Source of the DNA: Ianthella basta
Taxonomy: Eukaryota; Porifera; Demospongiae; Verongiida; Ianthellidae
NCBI GenBank assembly: GCA_964019415.1
Contig: OZ025884.1
Location: 394,001-458,000, forward strand
Direction: 5' to 3'
DNA: 64,000 nt
The notes below the pieces were generated by a model. It searched no databases and was not told the origin of the DNA. It worked only from the letters and a program-made list of their open reading frames with translations. Positions 25,601 through 34,925 of this stretch are shown here, in pieces; position 1 is the stretch's first letter; every line of letters begins with the position of its first letter. Both the position numbers and the translations under genes were made by a program.

Positions 25601-25780
25601 CCACCCCCTCCACCCGGCAGAAAGGAGAAGCCCACTCCCAGGCAGCAAGGTGACAAAGTAGCAGAAATGATTTCTGAAGTTCTAAAGACTCTTGTGAAGT
25701 TTGAGAAAGAAGGTACTCGAAGAAAGCCACAAATGCTGCAACAGAAGTTGCAGAAACAGAAGGTTCCTGCAGCATCATGA
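4826..25780 (+). CDS. HELZ2-like helicase-RNB-helicase gene 1 (N-terminus outside window)
   Basis: Sixteen exons join in phase: 4826-4962, 5275-6325, 6789-6989, 7122-7370, 8668-8776, 8878-12692, 12947-13065, 13153-13262, 13827-13997, 14108-14290, 14391-15040, 15124-15232, 15346-15446, 15624-15771, 16748-16927 and 25467-25780, giving about 2,548 codons ending in TGA. All junctions are GT-AG. Order of domains is SF1 helicase, RNB-like region, second SF1 helicase, as in vertebrate HELZ2, an interferon-regulated helicase/exoribonuclease. The first exon begins right after an AG acceptor (TTTTGTAG), so more N-terminal exons are expected left of the window; gene 2 shows CCCH and CARD-like exons at that place. 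The last intron is 8.5 kb and filled with transposons. Naming as HELZ2 ortholog rather than a sponge-specific paralog is inference. Confidence 0.88.
8140..8295. repeat. Foldback repeat in gene 1 intron
   Basis: About 30 bases at 8140-8169 reappear as an imperfect reverse complement at 8265-8295 (CATTCCTAATTTCCTTGTAG on the outer side), with about 95 bases between, consistent with a short foldback MITE. The rest of intron 7371-8667 shows no coding sequence. Confidence 0.75.
8878..12692 (+). CDS. Gene 1, RNB-like block in one long exon
   Basis: A single 3.8-kb exon carries the end of helicase 1 and about 1,200 residues of RNase II/R-like sequence. Landmarks: PVDPAHKKSYNIVGVQNRRC (about 9510-9570), FIPVDKKSPR (9705-9735), then the catalytic-domain start, DAIGIVSRGGHSSLALSVEQ (10150-10210) followed by YEVGIHVCNAADLV. 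In RNase II family members the first stretch carries four Asp that bind magnesium; here they are replaced by neutral residues. Later, APYTSPFDSIFDIYVQYMLT (11260-11320) matches the TSPIRRYxDLxxHRxL motif, with Asp-Ser in place of the Arg pair. I infer an RNB fold without nuclease activity, perhaps RNA-binding. Gene 2 has the same changes. Confidence 0.8.
12947..16927 (+). CDS. Gene 1, helicase 2 block
   Basis: Nine exons encode a second UPF1-like SF1 helicase. Walker A is GPPGTGKS, cut by the intron 13998-14107 between GPP and TGKS. The following CVLYCGPSNVAVDVVL is motif Ia. Motif II is DEAG (about 14813-14824), motif III is VVLIGDHMQLQP, and QQYRM closes exon 14391-15040. Domain 2 has ITPYKAQ (motif IV), QTIDASQG then SEADFVIFSMVRS (motif V across the join 15771/16748), and HHLCVALTRARFGLVIIG (motif VI, exon 16748-16927). 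All motifs look intact, so this half should be an active ATPase. MSAAAEAATADP is a helicase-1B-type insertion after Walker A. Confidence 0.88.
15838..16560. repeat. Interspersed repeat, copy A (uninterrupted)
   Basis: About 720 bp in the intron 15772-16747 matches, with many substitutions, the two blocks 17024-17131 and 24436-25075. Shared anchors include GCATAATCCT, CAAGAAAC-CAAGC, CCTGTCCAGTG, GAGGGAGGG and CTTCTCGCCAGC. No protein-coding capacity seen. It serves as the empty-site reference for the piggyBac insertion into copy B. Confidence 0.8.
16601..16653. repeat. 25-bp perfect hairpin
   Basis: Perfect 25-bp arms (16601-16625 and 16629-16653) with a 3-base loop GAA, containing the palindrome-like ACGAGGC/GCCTCGT centre. 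It lies in the gene 1 intron after repeat copy A. It could be a small foldback element or a cruciform-forming site. Confidence 0.85.
17024..17131. repeat. Interspersed repeat copy B, left part
   Basis: This starts GTGACTTGCGAAAGTGGACC, matching copy A at 15837. It ends at the TTAA (17128-17131) into which piggyBac inserted; the repeat resumes at 24436. Confidence 0.75.
17291..18836 (+). pseudogene. piggyBac transposase, N-terminal and first catalytic part
   Basis: About 310 residues of low-complexity acidic/Ser-rich N-terminus (to 18224) are followed, after a frame change at the T7 run near 18193-18200, by the transposase core. The core has MYRRYRFHELSKSEMMKFVT, GLTGAKIY, NELMTRNRFESIAAFFHV, LSVDEHMVKSKARTRFRQYM, KPTKWGVKNFVISDP and a final YKIYCNNF. 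The first catalytic Asp (SVDEHM) is present; the second, normally Asp in Y-C-D-N-F, is Asn. Coding stops at 18836, where another element begins. The frameshift, the Asp-to-Asn change and the truncation make it inactive. An RNA-binding-like RRRGRGLGRGR basic patch sits around residue 235. Confidence 0.85.
18837..19728. mobile_element. Small TIR element nested in piggyBac
   Basis: The left end GGGGCGCCAAAGGCGCCCC (18837-18855) is itself a near-palindrome, and a similar sequence in reverse closes the block (19711-19728, GGGCGCCCTGGTGCCCC). About 0.9 kb lies between, without coding sequence. It includes two AAxATGGCGGCGCTC motifs (18943 and 19132 areas) that resemble YY1-type promoter sites, and a TC/TG microsatellite. 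The left end coincides exactly with loss of piggyBac homology. Which superfamily it belongs to is unclear. Confidence 0.45.
19536..19598. repeat. (TC)n(TG)n microsatellite
   Basis: About 22 bases of TC repeat run directly into about 40 bases of TG repeat, preceded by a C tract at 19517-19527. Confidence 0.95.
20037..23199 (-). pseudogene. Retroelement pol: Cys-rich N-terminus, reverse transcriptase, PD-(D/E)xK-like C-terminus
   Basis: Reading on the minus strand, a likely start at 23199 (MPVCCRCNGSGRC) opens a Cys-rich domain with ten or so Cys in 40 residues. After an acidic/Ser-rich linker comes a reverse transcriptase: GIDALGWRR, RLIALDKQPGVRPIGIGEV, SRRIVGKAI, CVGQQSGCEAAIHVMR, VDATNAFNNLN, EGTTQGDPLAMAMFAL and the catalytic CWYADDASAGG (about 21570-21600). 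A Cys/His cluster (CSCGSQFNVEHALTCSHGG, about 20645-20700) precedes ARLDIRVQGFWG...FFDVRVFNPHA (about 20410-20470), which looks like the core of a restriction-like endonuclease. At least four frameshifts and one TAA (near 22454) break it. No APE domain is seen. It lies antisense inside piggyBac. Clade not assigned. Confidence 0.75.
23285..23818 (+). pseudogene. piggyBac transposase, C-terminal part
   Basis: Homology resumes with LDLSVVNSLIIYNWVL, the segment near the end of the DDE domain, then FRDSLILQLIGKY and, after a stop at 23462-23464, a terminal Cys-rich zinc-binding tail RCCYCAHNGQFKQTYKRC...CHSAWH (23550-23660). The catalytic block with the third Asp, expected before VVNS, is absent, so a deletion of perhaps 300 bases accompanied the nested insertion. 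The downstream stretch to 24435 is the 3' untranslated region and terminal repeat of the element. Confidence 0.8.
24436..25075. repeat. Interspersed repeat copy B, right part
   Basis: Continues copy B after the piggyBac insertion: TTAAGGAACACTAGGGTGC corresponds to GTTAAAGAATGCTAGTGTGC in copy A (15932-15951). Homology persists through ATGGCAGCAAAT, CTTCTCGCCAGC and GGAATCAACCAAAT to about 25075. Confidence 0.8.
25124..25206. repeat. (ATTGT)n pentanucleotide microsatellite
   Basis: About 16 uninterrupted copies of a 5-base unit, directly after repeat copy B in the last intron of gene 1. Confidence 0.97.
25467..25780 (+). CDS. Gene 1, terminal exon
   Basis: After CCCATCACAG, the exon opens in phase 1 and completes the Gly codon left by exon 16748-16927, so the join reads LVIIG then NKTLLSYNHVWDELIRHYTE. 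This is the segment that follows motif VI in UPF1/HELZ-family helicases (G-N then a Trp and a hydrophobic helix). It continues into a Pro-rich stretch (PPPPPPG) and a Lys/Gln-rich helical tail ending VPAAS and TGA at 25778-25780. Although it lies 8.5 kb from the previous exon, phase, family pattern and strand all fit. Stretch 25781-26454 after it is AT-rich with TACGTA/CATGCATG motifs and no gene seen. Confidence 0.85.
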
Positions 25781-26454
25781 ATAGTACGTAAACTTTAGCT
25801 AATTTACGTATATTGTGTTAATGTACATTGCCTGTTGGACGTAAGTTTGGAAAGTAAGTTATCACTGTTGTAGGTATATTTTGTTGGTTTTGTACGTACG
25901 TAGCTACATACGTAAATATGTGTGTCTGCCTGTGTGGCATATACATAGATGTTTGTAGAAGCAATTCTCACCTTCTAAGTGCTATAGGATTATTGAAGTT
26001 CTCTTCATGCATGCCTACACAATAACATTGTGTCAGTGATTTTATGTACATACATACATATACGCGTTATGCCACGTACTTCAATGCAGTACGATATACA
26101 TAGCTATAATATATAGGGAGCTATACGCTTACGTATAATTACACATATGTAACTATTATGCAGTGAGACAGCTAGGCAGTCAACGTACATGCATGGCTTG
26201 CAATGAAGATGGACTATCTAAACATGGCCAGTGCATGCATGTATATGTACGTACACAGCATGCATGCAGTGCTATATTTCATACAAGTCATAAGTGCCCA
26301 TGAAACAAGTCGCAGACTTATGTACACGCAGTAATAATAATATTGCTTACCACAACAGTCCTACTGTATATACACACACTTCATACATACCTACATGACT
26401 AAAATAACAGTGCTTGAAAAAGTTAATTGCCTAAAGACTAGAAATGCTAGAAAA

Positions 26455-26708
26455 CTATTCATTTTCACCATGCAAGCAGTTTGTACACACGTGCACGTGT
26501 GCATGTAGCCCTATGTACTGTTCAAAATGTTCTACATACATACATACATACATGTATGTACGTGGGTGTTCTAGTCTGCTACACTGCTGCAAACTCTCTA
26601 CAAACTGCTGTAATGGAAAGGTGTCACCTTGAACAAGGCAATCCTTGTCACTACAGTGCTTGACAAGGTGACACCATTTGTCATCAAGACTCAGCAGGTC
26701 CACGTCAC
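26455..26708 (-). pseudogene. Orphan C-terminal exon of an SF1 helicase
   Basis: On the minus strand, after a TGTCATAG acceptor at 26709-26716, the frame reads (G)DVDLLSLDDKWCHLVKHCSDK and then CLVQGDTFPLQQFVESLQQC before running into low-complexity sequence. This matches the segment after motif VI in HELZ/MOV10-type helicases (Gly-Asp/Asn, hydrophobic, Trp, then a helix and Cys). The exon starts in phase 1 within the same Gly as the last exon of gene 1, so the intron position is homologous. No upstream helicase exons were found on this strand to 28 kb, so it is either a relic of a third, inverted helicase gene or an exon of a gene whose other exons are unrecognised. Confidence 0.5.
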
Positions 26709-26739
26709 CTATGACAATTAACATCCATAGAACACACAC

Positions 26740-28182
26740 AGCTGTACAACAAAGTTCAGATAAGGATTATTGCTGTACACACAAACAAAGAATCTAATTT
26801 GATATGTACGTATCAACACTCAATTATTACTGAACCACACACACACACTCCTCTCTGCTGCAGCTCCACTAACTCACCCACAATGATCGGTCCATGTTTG
26901 CCTGTCGTTAGTGTCCGACAGGTGGGGTGGGGTTGACAGAGGAGTCCAAGGTGGTTGATATTTGACATGACATTCTTCTTCTTTGTCATTGTCATCTTGT
27001 TGGCCATTGTGGAAGGTGAGCAGGTGACATGTGTATGACAGTACATGAGTGTGACGCAGTGTGTTCAAGTGCAGCACAACTGGTTAGGTGACAGTGTAAC
27101 ACTGCTTTTGGCGTGTGTCGTTCAACCAGTTGATACATTAAAGAGTGTGAGATGTGTGATCTGAGACTAAACTGCCTGACAGGCATTGAAGCACATGTGT
27201 AAGGTCTGACCCAGGCCCCAATACAAGCGGGAACACAATTTTCACTGTAATCTTATACAGTACCTCCCACTGTGTTGGTATAGGGTAGCAGATGTACCAG
27301 TATAGGGTAATGGACTCAGTGCACCAGCTGCAGGTTCACTGTCAAGATCAATCCCAAACACTTATACCACATTCACACAACAGAAACCATTCTGAAGCAA
27401 ACCATTCCCAATCATATCATACTGTGCTGGGAACCGTCCACACCGTTGTTCACACGTACGAACAGTAACCAAGCCGACTCGGTTCTGTAGCACATAAGTA
27501 AAGCAGCTGTCTCGTGGAGAGTGAGGCTACTTCTTGAGCTTCTGCGTTCTTCAGGGAAATGCAACATGCATGCACGCGTCACACGGGTCATTCTCGAGTT
27601 TCCAGGTAATCTTTCTGGGTAATTGAGCCAGTTGAAACCGTGCCAGCACGGCAAGGTGAGGTGACCCGAGCACAGTTTGTCTGGCATGGTTTGGTACGAT
27701 TCACTTATTGTACACACAAAGACTAGAACTGAAGCGATCCGAACCAAACTGTGCTAGCATGGTTTTTAATGCCTGTGTGAACACGTTATTAGCAGACACG
27801 TCCACCACACTGTAGGTGTAATGTAACAAATGGTGCTATGCATACTGTACATACATACATAGAGGAAGCCCTTGGTAGTACGTAGGAGTTGTGTACATGT
27901 CTATGTGTGAAACTGAAGGTGGTTTGTGCCAGGAATACACGACTGTTGTCTTGTTCATGAAGTGAAGTTTACCAGTTGTGATAGTCACCATGCACAGTGT
28001 TGTGTGTGTGCTTGTGTGTACCCACTCCCCACTCTCCCTCCCCACTCCTCACTCTTCACTCCCCGCTCTTCACTCCCCGCTCTTCACTCCCCCTCTCCAC
28101 TCCCCCTCCCCACTCCCCCTCCCCACTCCTCACTCCTCACTCCCCCTCCCCACTCTTCACTCCCTACTCTCTTCCCATGAAG
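26740..28182. other. Non-coding stretch with pyrimidine-rich tract
   Basis: No gene recognised. 28020-28172 is an almost pure C/T tract of imperfect CACTCCCC/CTCTTCACTCC repeats, just before the ITPR-like exon at 28183. An open minus-strand frame near 26874-27077 has some coding character but no recognisable family. Confidence 0.6.
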
Positions 28183-28439
28183 GTTTAATCACTGACTCAT
28201 TTGGTAAACTGAGAAACAAAGAGGAAGCCTTAAAAGAAGACATGCAGGTATGACTTGCATCATCCAATGTGTAGGTACGTGTGTTACTCCTCCCTCTCTC
28301 TCTTCTCTCCCCTCTCCCTTTGGGATGCTTGCAGACACACTGCATCATCTGTGGTCTGCAGAAGGAGAAACTGGAGGACATTCCTCATGGCTTTGACCAG
28401 GACACTGGGAAGGAGTACCACATGGCACGCTACATGTGA

Positions 28440-28490
28440 GGGGGAGGGGGAAGGGGAGGGGGAGGAACCGAGGGGAAGGGTGGAACAAGG
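28440..28490 (+). repeat. G-rich tract with quadruplex potential
   Basis: Runs of three to five G separated by A or AA (GGGGGAGGGGGAAGGGGAGG and on) directly after the donor of exon 28335-28435. It satisfies the simple G3+N1-7 quadruplex pattern on the + strand. Confidence 0.8.
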
Positions 28491-28819
28491 CACGGGCGGG
28501 AATCTATACCTTTATGAATTGTGTTAGATGTGAGCACATCCAACTAGCAGGCACTCTCTCGCTCCCTGTCTTCCTCAGGTTCTTTCTAATGCACCTCATA
28601 TAAAGATGCCAGAGACAGAGTTCACTGGACAGGTTTGTAGCTATTGAAGAAGTAACACTTGACATGGCATGGCGACTGGATGGATAATGCCTCTGGGGAA
28701 CTTGTTGAGAGATTTGTGCATTGACATAGTGCACGTGATGTGTCATACCATGGGTCTTATTCTGGCCTCACTAAGCATTTAGCATAGCAAGAAATTACTG
28801 TCTTGTGTGTGTGCGTTTG

Positions 28820-28956
<137 letters not shown>

Positions 28957-29351
28957 ATGTATACATGTACATGGGTGTGTGTATGTGCGTGTGTATGCGC
29001 ACACATGCGTGCGTGCATGTGTGCGCATTCATTTGTAATATGTACTGTGTGTATGCACCCATACATTTGTGTACATATTTGGAGTGTATGTGTGTATGTA
29101 AGTGTATGTGGTGTGTACTCAGCTCTCTTAATAATCAGCAAGGTTGCTATTCCCCAGCTCCAATCACTCTAGCAATTAGTGTCAGCCACATGCATCACCT
29201 CAAGCCTCCTCCTCCTCCTCCTTCCCATGTGCACACACTTCCATCACACGAGTCCCATGTCTGGGACCAGTACTGTGGACAGAAGTGGGACTTCTTCCCT
29301 GTAGCAGAGTCTTTCAGACTTCGCAAGACTGTCAAACCAGCCACCAGCTAG

Positions 29352-30844
29352 AGCAGACTCATTGTCTGTAACTAAGTGCATGCATCCCTTCAAACTTGTG
29401 CATGCTGGGTACAGTAGAAGTAGTTGTATTTGCTGTCATTTTCGATAGTAGCTACGTAGCTGTTTGAATTCTTTCTGTGTTTCCACATTGTGACCCTGGT
29501 CTGCCAAGTCCAAGTGATTTGTGGCACAGCAAACATTATGCGCAAAAGTAGTAGCAATCCTTCTACACACTAGGTAATAAGAAACATGCATGTGTCCATT
29601 TTGATTTTATTCCTAATAGTGTTCTACGTATGAGTTATATTGCACATCACCACTGGCTAGTCCATTATAATTGCAAACAGTATGGTGGTGCCTTTTCCTA
29701 GCTTAGTTATAGATGTAGAGCTTATGAGAATTGGATAGTTAGCACACTGCTATGCTTATTAATTACTTACGTCTCCTGATGTATATTGCACATAGCTATG
29801 TATAAACAATAGTTTTCCAATTGCATTGAACTTCATGATCACTTAATGTACTATTACTATTTAGCTATGTTACTAGCTGCTCACAATGTACTAACTGCCA
29901 TTCATGATCACCTAGGCCGTCTCCATGGTTGTCCTTTATAGTCTTGTGGTGTGTCATGAAAGATGTTTGGTAGCTAGCTAGCTATGCTGAATTCAGTTGG
30001 ACAATCGAGCACACCAATTAAGTCACTTATAAGCAGCAACATTTTGTCCATATCATTGGCTTCATCAGGTTTTGCCAGGCATACAAATCTATTTTTATGC
30101 ATGACAAGCTAAAAGGTTACTGGCTAGCTAGCCACTTAGCTGCAGACTTAATTGGTGCGCTCAATCACCCAAAGAAATGTAACACTCCACTATCTTGTAG
30201 TGTTGTCAATGTTTGCATATAACAATAAAATATAAAATGTGCACGTGTGCACGTAAGTGTCACACTGTGTGCATGTATTTTGTATGCATAATTATGATTA
30301 CGAAGCTATGTGAGCACATTCTAGCTACCCCATGTAGCTACCAGGCATGTCCACACTAGCTACAACCCTCTTCAATCCATCTTTGAACTGTCACGCCTTC
30401 ATTACGTGTTTTTCAGACACACTTACTGACATATAGCTATGCAACTCTTACTCGGGTTCGCCCCAAGACACCATGCATTCGCCTGTTTAGATGGCTGTAT
30501 TTGGTCGCCCTCGGCACGTGCATTTCAGTGATCGTTTTCCATCACGTGACCACGTGGTGCCACTCCCATCACCGCGCCCTTTCCGTGTGTGTATGCGATC
30601 AACAAGTCACAGTGCGAGCTATTAATGTAGTACAAAAACGCGTCTAGCCCCACCAGCATTTATACGATTAGATATATCATATTACTTATAATAATGCTAA
30701 GCCCCACAATTATGTGGCCTGTAATTTATATTGCAACTAGGCAATTCTCATCGACGAACATCGAACTTCTGAGCGTACCTTCTGGCCTAAGCCCTTTCTA
30801 AGCCACGTGGCCTTCGAGGCTAGCCCTGGTAAGAGGTCGTGAAA
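29352..30844. other. Non-coding stretch with an inverted-repeat element
   Basis: No gene recognised. GAGCACACCAATTAAGTC (about 30007-30024) recurs reversed as GACTTAATTGGTGCGCTC (about 30145-30162), bounding roughly 155 bp that include a hammerhead-like but mutated core on the minus strand (30048-30072). The last 400 bases are CpG-rich (ACGCG, CACGTGACCACGTGG) and look like promoter sequence for the exon at 30845. Confidence 0.55.
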
Positions 30845-31048
30845 ATGGCAACCAAAAGGAAGGATGCAGCCCCAGTCGCCAGGGTTCGATCCTATATTCG
30901 CGGTATGCACTACGACTATTCAAGAATGCCCGTGAAAAAGCGAAAGACTAGTGCACAGACCACACGTACGCGGCCATATATGCAGAGTACCAGCGAGGAT
31001 GCTTCAGAAGCCTTCCCTATGGAAGATTCGGTCCTAGCAATTGAAAAA
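30845..31048 (+). CDS. Possible first exon, basic nuclear-type N-terminus
   Basis: An ATG in a CpG-rich context opens 68 codons ending in phase 0 at a good donor (GAAAAA/GTAAGT). The peptide begins MATKRKDAAPVARVRSYIRG and contains a clear nuclear-localisation-like cluster (MPVKKRKTS), then an acidic end (SEDASEAFPMEDSV). No family recognised. No following exon was found before 38 kb on this strand. Since the acceptor at 49372 is also phase 0, this could be an alternative first exon of gene 2, competing with the CARD-like exons at 38815-39634; that is speculation. It could equally be an unrelated gene with unrecognised downstream exons. Confidence 0.4.
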
Positions 31049-32624
31049 GTAAGTTGCATTTTTCACTTGGGCATGTAATGTAGCTAGATGGATGAGCTAT
31101 TAATGGCTTGAAATCTAAATAACATTAAGTAGCTGGCTAGCTACGTAACTAGCTAGCTACTGGTGTTCAATGAGCTAATTTCATCACAGGAATGTATTTA
31201 ACTATCCCTGTATTACAGTTTAGCAGCTACATATCTGACAAGATGACTAGGTATGTGTCCATGGACTATACACCTTCATCAGAAAGGGTTGGTTCTCTAA
31301 TACCAGCTTCACAACAGGGTTGAAAAACCTTGCCGACGTTTCGACCAGATGCTTCTTCTTGAATGTATCTTAGACTAGCAAGAATTATATGACCCATCAC
31401 ATGTGTGCAATGTCTAAAGTTCTACCACTTACATCGGTTGACTTCACGGATTTCCATTTCCTTTGGGTCTTGGCCATGACTATAGCAAATAGAATTATTA
31501 TGTCTGTCAATGGCCATGATTTCATATGCGCACATGTATATACAGTGCAAGTAACAATATATTGCAGTAATCTAATGTAATCTCTATGTATAAATTTGGT
31601 AGAGCTCAAATCATTTGTTCGCAAACTCCTCACGCAGTTTGCGCGCGATCGACGCGAAACTCGGGATTATTACAGAACACCGCATGGTAATGGTTATAAG
31701 GGGGTAGACGGAAGATGATTCGCTGCGCCTGCGAAGAGCGCCGCACGCTTTCCCTCCATTACGGAAAAAGACGCCATGTTTTTCATCCGTTTACGGTCTG
31801 CATATACGGGATTCCGGTTATTTAACGTTTTCAAACGCGGCACCATGCCGAAGGGAGAGCGTTCGCGCTCTGCCATGCTACAGCGCTGCAGCTAACACTA
31901 TCTATGGCACCATACTGATGTAAATCAGATGCAATATGAGACTAAAATGCGGCAACATGGGAAACCTCTTCCTTCTGTGAAGCAACAGAGCTGCAGCCAA
32001 TGCTATCTATGGCACCATTCTGATATACATCAGCTACAATACGAGTCTACAATGCAGCAACATCATAGACCTCTTCTGTGAGTATGTTGCTGCTTTGCAT
32101 CAAGTCAATGATAGCTAACAATCTGTCGGCAACATTTTGCACCTTCTATCCACCGTTGTATATCCGTGTGGACACATCAAGTATTAGAGTTTAAGTACAC
32201 TCAGGTGAGCAACATGTCTTGATGGTTTTGGACAGTACATGCATGGTACTGTTCCAGGCCAAAGTGGGATATAATAGCTCAATCAGTGACTTTTCATCAC
32301 ACTTTGACCTGGAACAGTACCATGCATGACCTATCCAAAACCATCTTAAGACATGGTGTTCCCCTGTGCATACATAAGCTTCCAATTTACTTGATGTGCC
32401 CACATACATTGTTCTTCAGTTCCATTTTTGATGTCATATCCATTGTCAGTGCATACATGATTCTACTTATTCTGAGTGATTCTCTGTCCACATCATGCTA
32501 CACACAGTATCGCCTGCAACATGCGTGCATAGCTATGATTGCGGCCTACCAGCTGGCATATACCCACACAATCATAAGCCACACTGTCATGGAGTAGCTA
32601 TCGTGCAGCAGCCGTCGTGGGGGC
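31049..32624. other. Stretch without a recognised gene
   Basis: No convincing coding sequence. Two related segments occur: GCTAACACTATCTATGGCACC (31891 area) and GCCAATGCTATCTATGGCACC (31996 area), and a palindrome-like pair around 32235-32340 (GTACATGCATGGTACTGTTCC and its reverse form), so this area is made of old repeats. Confidence 0.5.
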
Positions 32625-33545
32625 GCCGGAGCAGGGAAGCCCGCCGAATGCGGGCTTTCCTGCTAGTCTTACTATAATTCACCGAATCTCAGATTTTTAT
32701 GTTTGTTTGTTACCTCATAAAACCTGTGCCTTACAAGGAATCGGCTCGAGATCTAGACGCTCCGTGTCAGTTGAGGGACTCGGGGTCCAGGTTTTTAGAG
32801 GGGTGCCGTTCGCCTAGCTTCCTTGCGACCGAAGAGCGAGATGTCCTTCGTCAATTTTCCGCGGGCCGATTCGCCATTTTTAACATTATCGACCGGCCCT
32901 TCCACTACCGGTCATTGGCGTACTTGATACGCGCAATGCCAGTTAAGTGAGTGGGGGGACGCGAACTTAGAGGGATGCCGTTCACCTAGCTGCCCAGCAG
33001 CGGAAGAGCGCGCTTCTCTTCTTTCGGCGGGCCAAGACGCCATTCTTGACAACGTACGGTATTTTATTCCGCCACACGAATGTGACGTCACTTCCTGTTG
33101 GTGTTGGTGCATGCCAATGTGACTAATTTAAGGAATTTTCCGATACTCTTTCAGACAGACAATCTACATAGCTATACATCATATCACTGCACAGCCTCAT
33201 CCTCAGTACATACATGAATCACCACCATGCAAATGCTGCCTTTAGCCAGTATGTTTAACATGATATTACATACAATAAATTGCAGGCATAGCATTGTCCC
33301 TTACTATGTGCACTGGCATGTGCTCCACTTGCTGGCACTCCATGCTATATAATGGTACAATCTGCTTAATGCTCCCCCCTGCATACTCACATGCCATGCA
33401 CACATGACGCCGCAGATACCAGCATACTGCTTAGCTGGCATCAACGCACCGTCACACAACATGCTGGCATTAGCAGACAGGCGCCGGCATGCCATCATTA
33501 TTGCATCGGAGCAGGGAAGCTCGCCAAAGGCGGGCTTTCCTGCTA
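32625..33545. repeat. Repeat bounded by two direct hairpin-containing modules
   Basis: GGAGCAGGGAAGCCCGCC...GCGGGCTTTCCTGCTAGT at 32625-32670 and a near-copy at 33507-33550 lie in the same orientation about 880 bp apart; each is a hairpin (GGAAAGCCCGC against GCGGGCTTTCC). Between them, 32789-32890 and 32963-33060 are a diverged tandem duplication (GGGTGCCGTTCGCCTAGCT versus GGATGCCGTTCACCTAGCT). No coding sequence seen. Same-orientation ends fit a solo-LTR-like or tandem arrangement better than a TIR transposon. Confidence 0.5.
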
Positions 33546-33571
33546 GTCTAATATAATGTAATTCACAGAGG

Positions 33572-34386
33572 CTACAGAGGATGCTGCGGACAAGTACTCA
33601 GTATAATTATATATATAATATAGGTACCTGTTGCCATTGGTGCCATCTCATCCTTGCTGTCGCACTGGGCAACTACAGCCTCTGTTGCAGGTGGAACATC
33701 AACTTTCCCATTATCACTTGGAATTAACTCCACACTTTCACTATCTGCAGCTGTTTCATCTACAATATTGCCAATAGGATCGTGACAGGTCGCTGTTCGT
33801 AAATGCATTTCACTTTGTGTATATATATCGGTACATGTTGTTCCTGGCACCACCTTCTCCTGGCATCGAAAATGTGTGGGGTTAGCTGACAGCATTGCCT
33901 CAGCAATGGCTACTAGCTGTGAACCACTCAGCCTGTATGTTCCACCCTTCCCATTTGGAGAACTAAATGGAACATCAACTGGCCACCATTGGGGCTTATT
34001 GCTTGCATCACTCCAGAAGTTGCGCTTTCCTGCACATAATTATATTTAACAGTGTAAGATAACATGTGCACAGTATTCAATTACTAAGAGTCCTTACTTT
34101 CAGGATTGATGAAATCAGCATTTATTCGACGAAGGTTGTTTACATACCAGGTCGAAGGCTGGTCGTTGGTGATTATCATAACATCCTTTGGTTGCTCTTT
34201 GGGCACTGAGGAAATAGTATAAAATTGCAAGTCTTTTCTCAAGGTGTTTTGTAGTGAATGTGGCATTTATAAATCCTTACATAGCTGTGGGTTTGTTGGC
34301 CTCTGCCTTGCCATTTCCCTGAAAGCCTGCTCCACTTCTGGAAGGAAGGAAAACTTTTGCATGTACTGTGGACCTGTATATGCCAT
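33572..34386 (-). CDS. Small spliced gene, WWP-motif protein of unknown function
   Basis: Three exons join in phase on the minus strand: 34386-34281 (MAYTGPQYMQKFSFLPEVEQ), 34205-34098 (LPKEQPKDVMIITNDQPSTW) and 34029 down to about 33628 or to a stop at 33572. The third exon has NFWSDASNKPQWWPVDVPFS, SPNGKGGTYRLSGSQLVAIA and later an acidic segment. The W-W-P-x-(D/E)-V/L-P segment resembles the DNA-binding region of NRF-1/erect-wing-like factors and of related invertebrate proteins, but the match is short. All introns are 70-75 bases with good donors (GTAAGG). Further exons may exist on either side; a minus-strand exon-like frame at 37883-38115 could be one. Confidence 0.5.
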
Positions 34387-34925
34387 GTTGAGACAAATAG
34401 TACTGTATTGATTGACACTGCATGTGCATTATAAATATTTGAACAATGTCATGATATTCAATGATTGCTTCATTTTCAACATAACCTTTTGTGCTTATGA
34501 ATTATTGCTATAATCCTCATCTGCAACATTAATCGTATCTTTGCACAGGCACAAACAAACAAAGCTGTCAACAGCTGTGCCAGCACAAGATATCCAGTTT
34601 TCTGCCTGTAGTTCAGGTTTGTTTATAGTAGCTCAAGATTGGATGGAGATTACTGAAATGGAACATCAGTATGGTACTTACTCTTGCATGAATCTTTCTC
34701 CAGTTTGCCTGGTTAACTCTGTTATAGTACTGATGGGTTTTGGCAATGCACCGTCTCTTCACATGTCTCTTGTCAATGCCCACTGTCACATCACTATATA
34801 GAATGTTCGACGGTAGATAAGTTAATTCTCTCTGCCACATGAACTTAGAAAGTACCTTCTATGTGTGGAGCTCATGCATGACTGCAGGATCCATCCACAA
34901 TTGAAACGTTTCAAACCCCATTCTT

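Noticed and set aside
26874-27077. Minus-strand frame with coding-like composition near the orphan helicase exon
   Set aside because: No family recognised and splice sites do not fix a frame; kept only as a note.
30048-30080. Hammerhead-like core on the minus strand (CTGATGA then a weak stem and AAAA)
   Set aside because: The GAAA box is AAAA, stem II is mismatched and no stem I partner or GTC triplet follows, so at best a dead remnant.
31330-31365. GTCGAAACGTCGGC-like segment on the minus strand resembling the 3' half of a hammerhead core
   Set aside because: No CTGATGA at the right distance and no stem II pairing.
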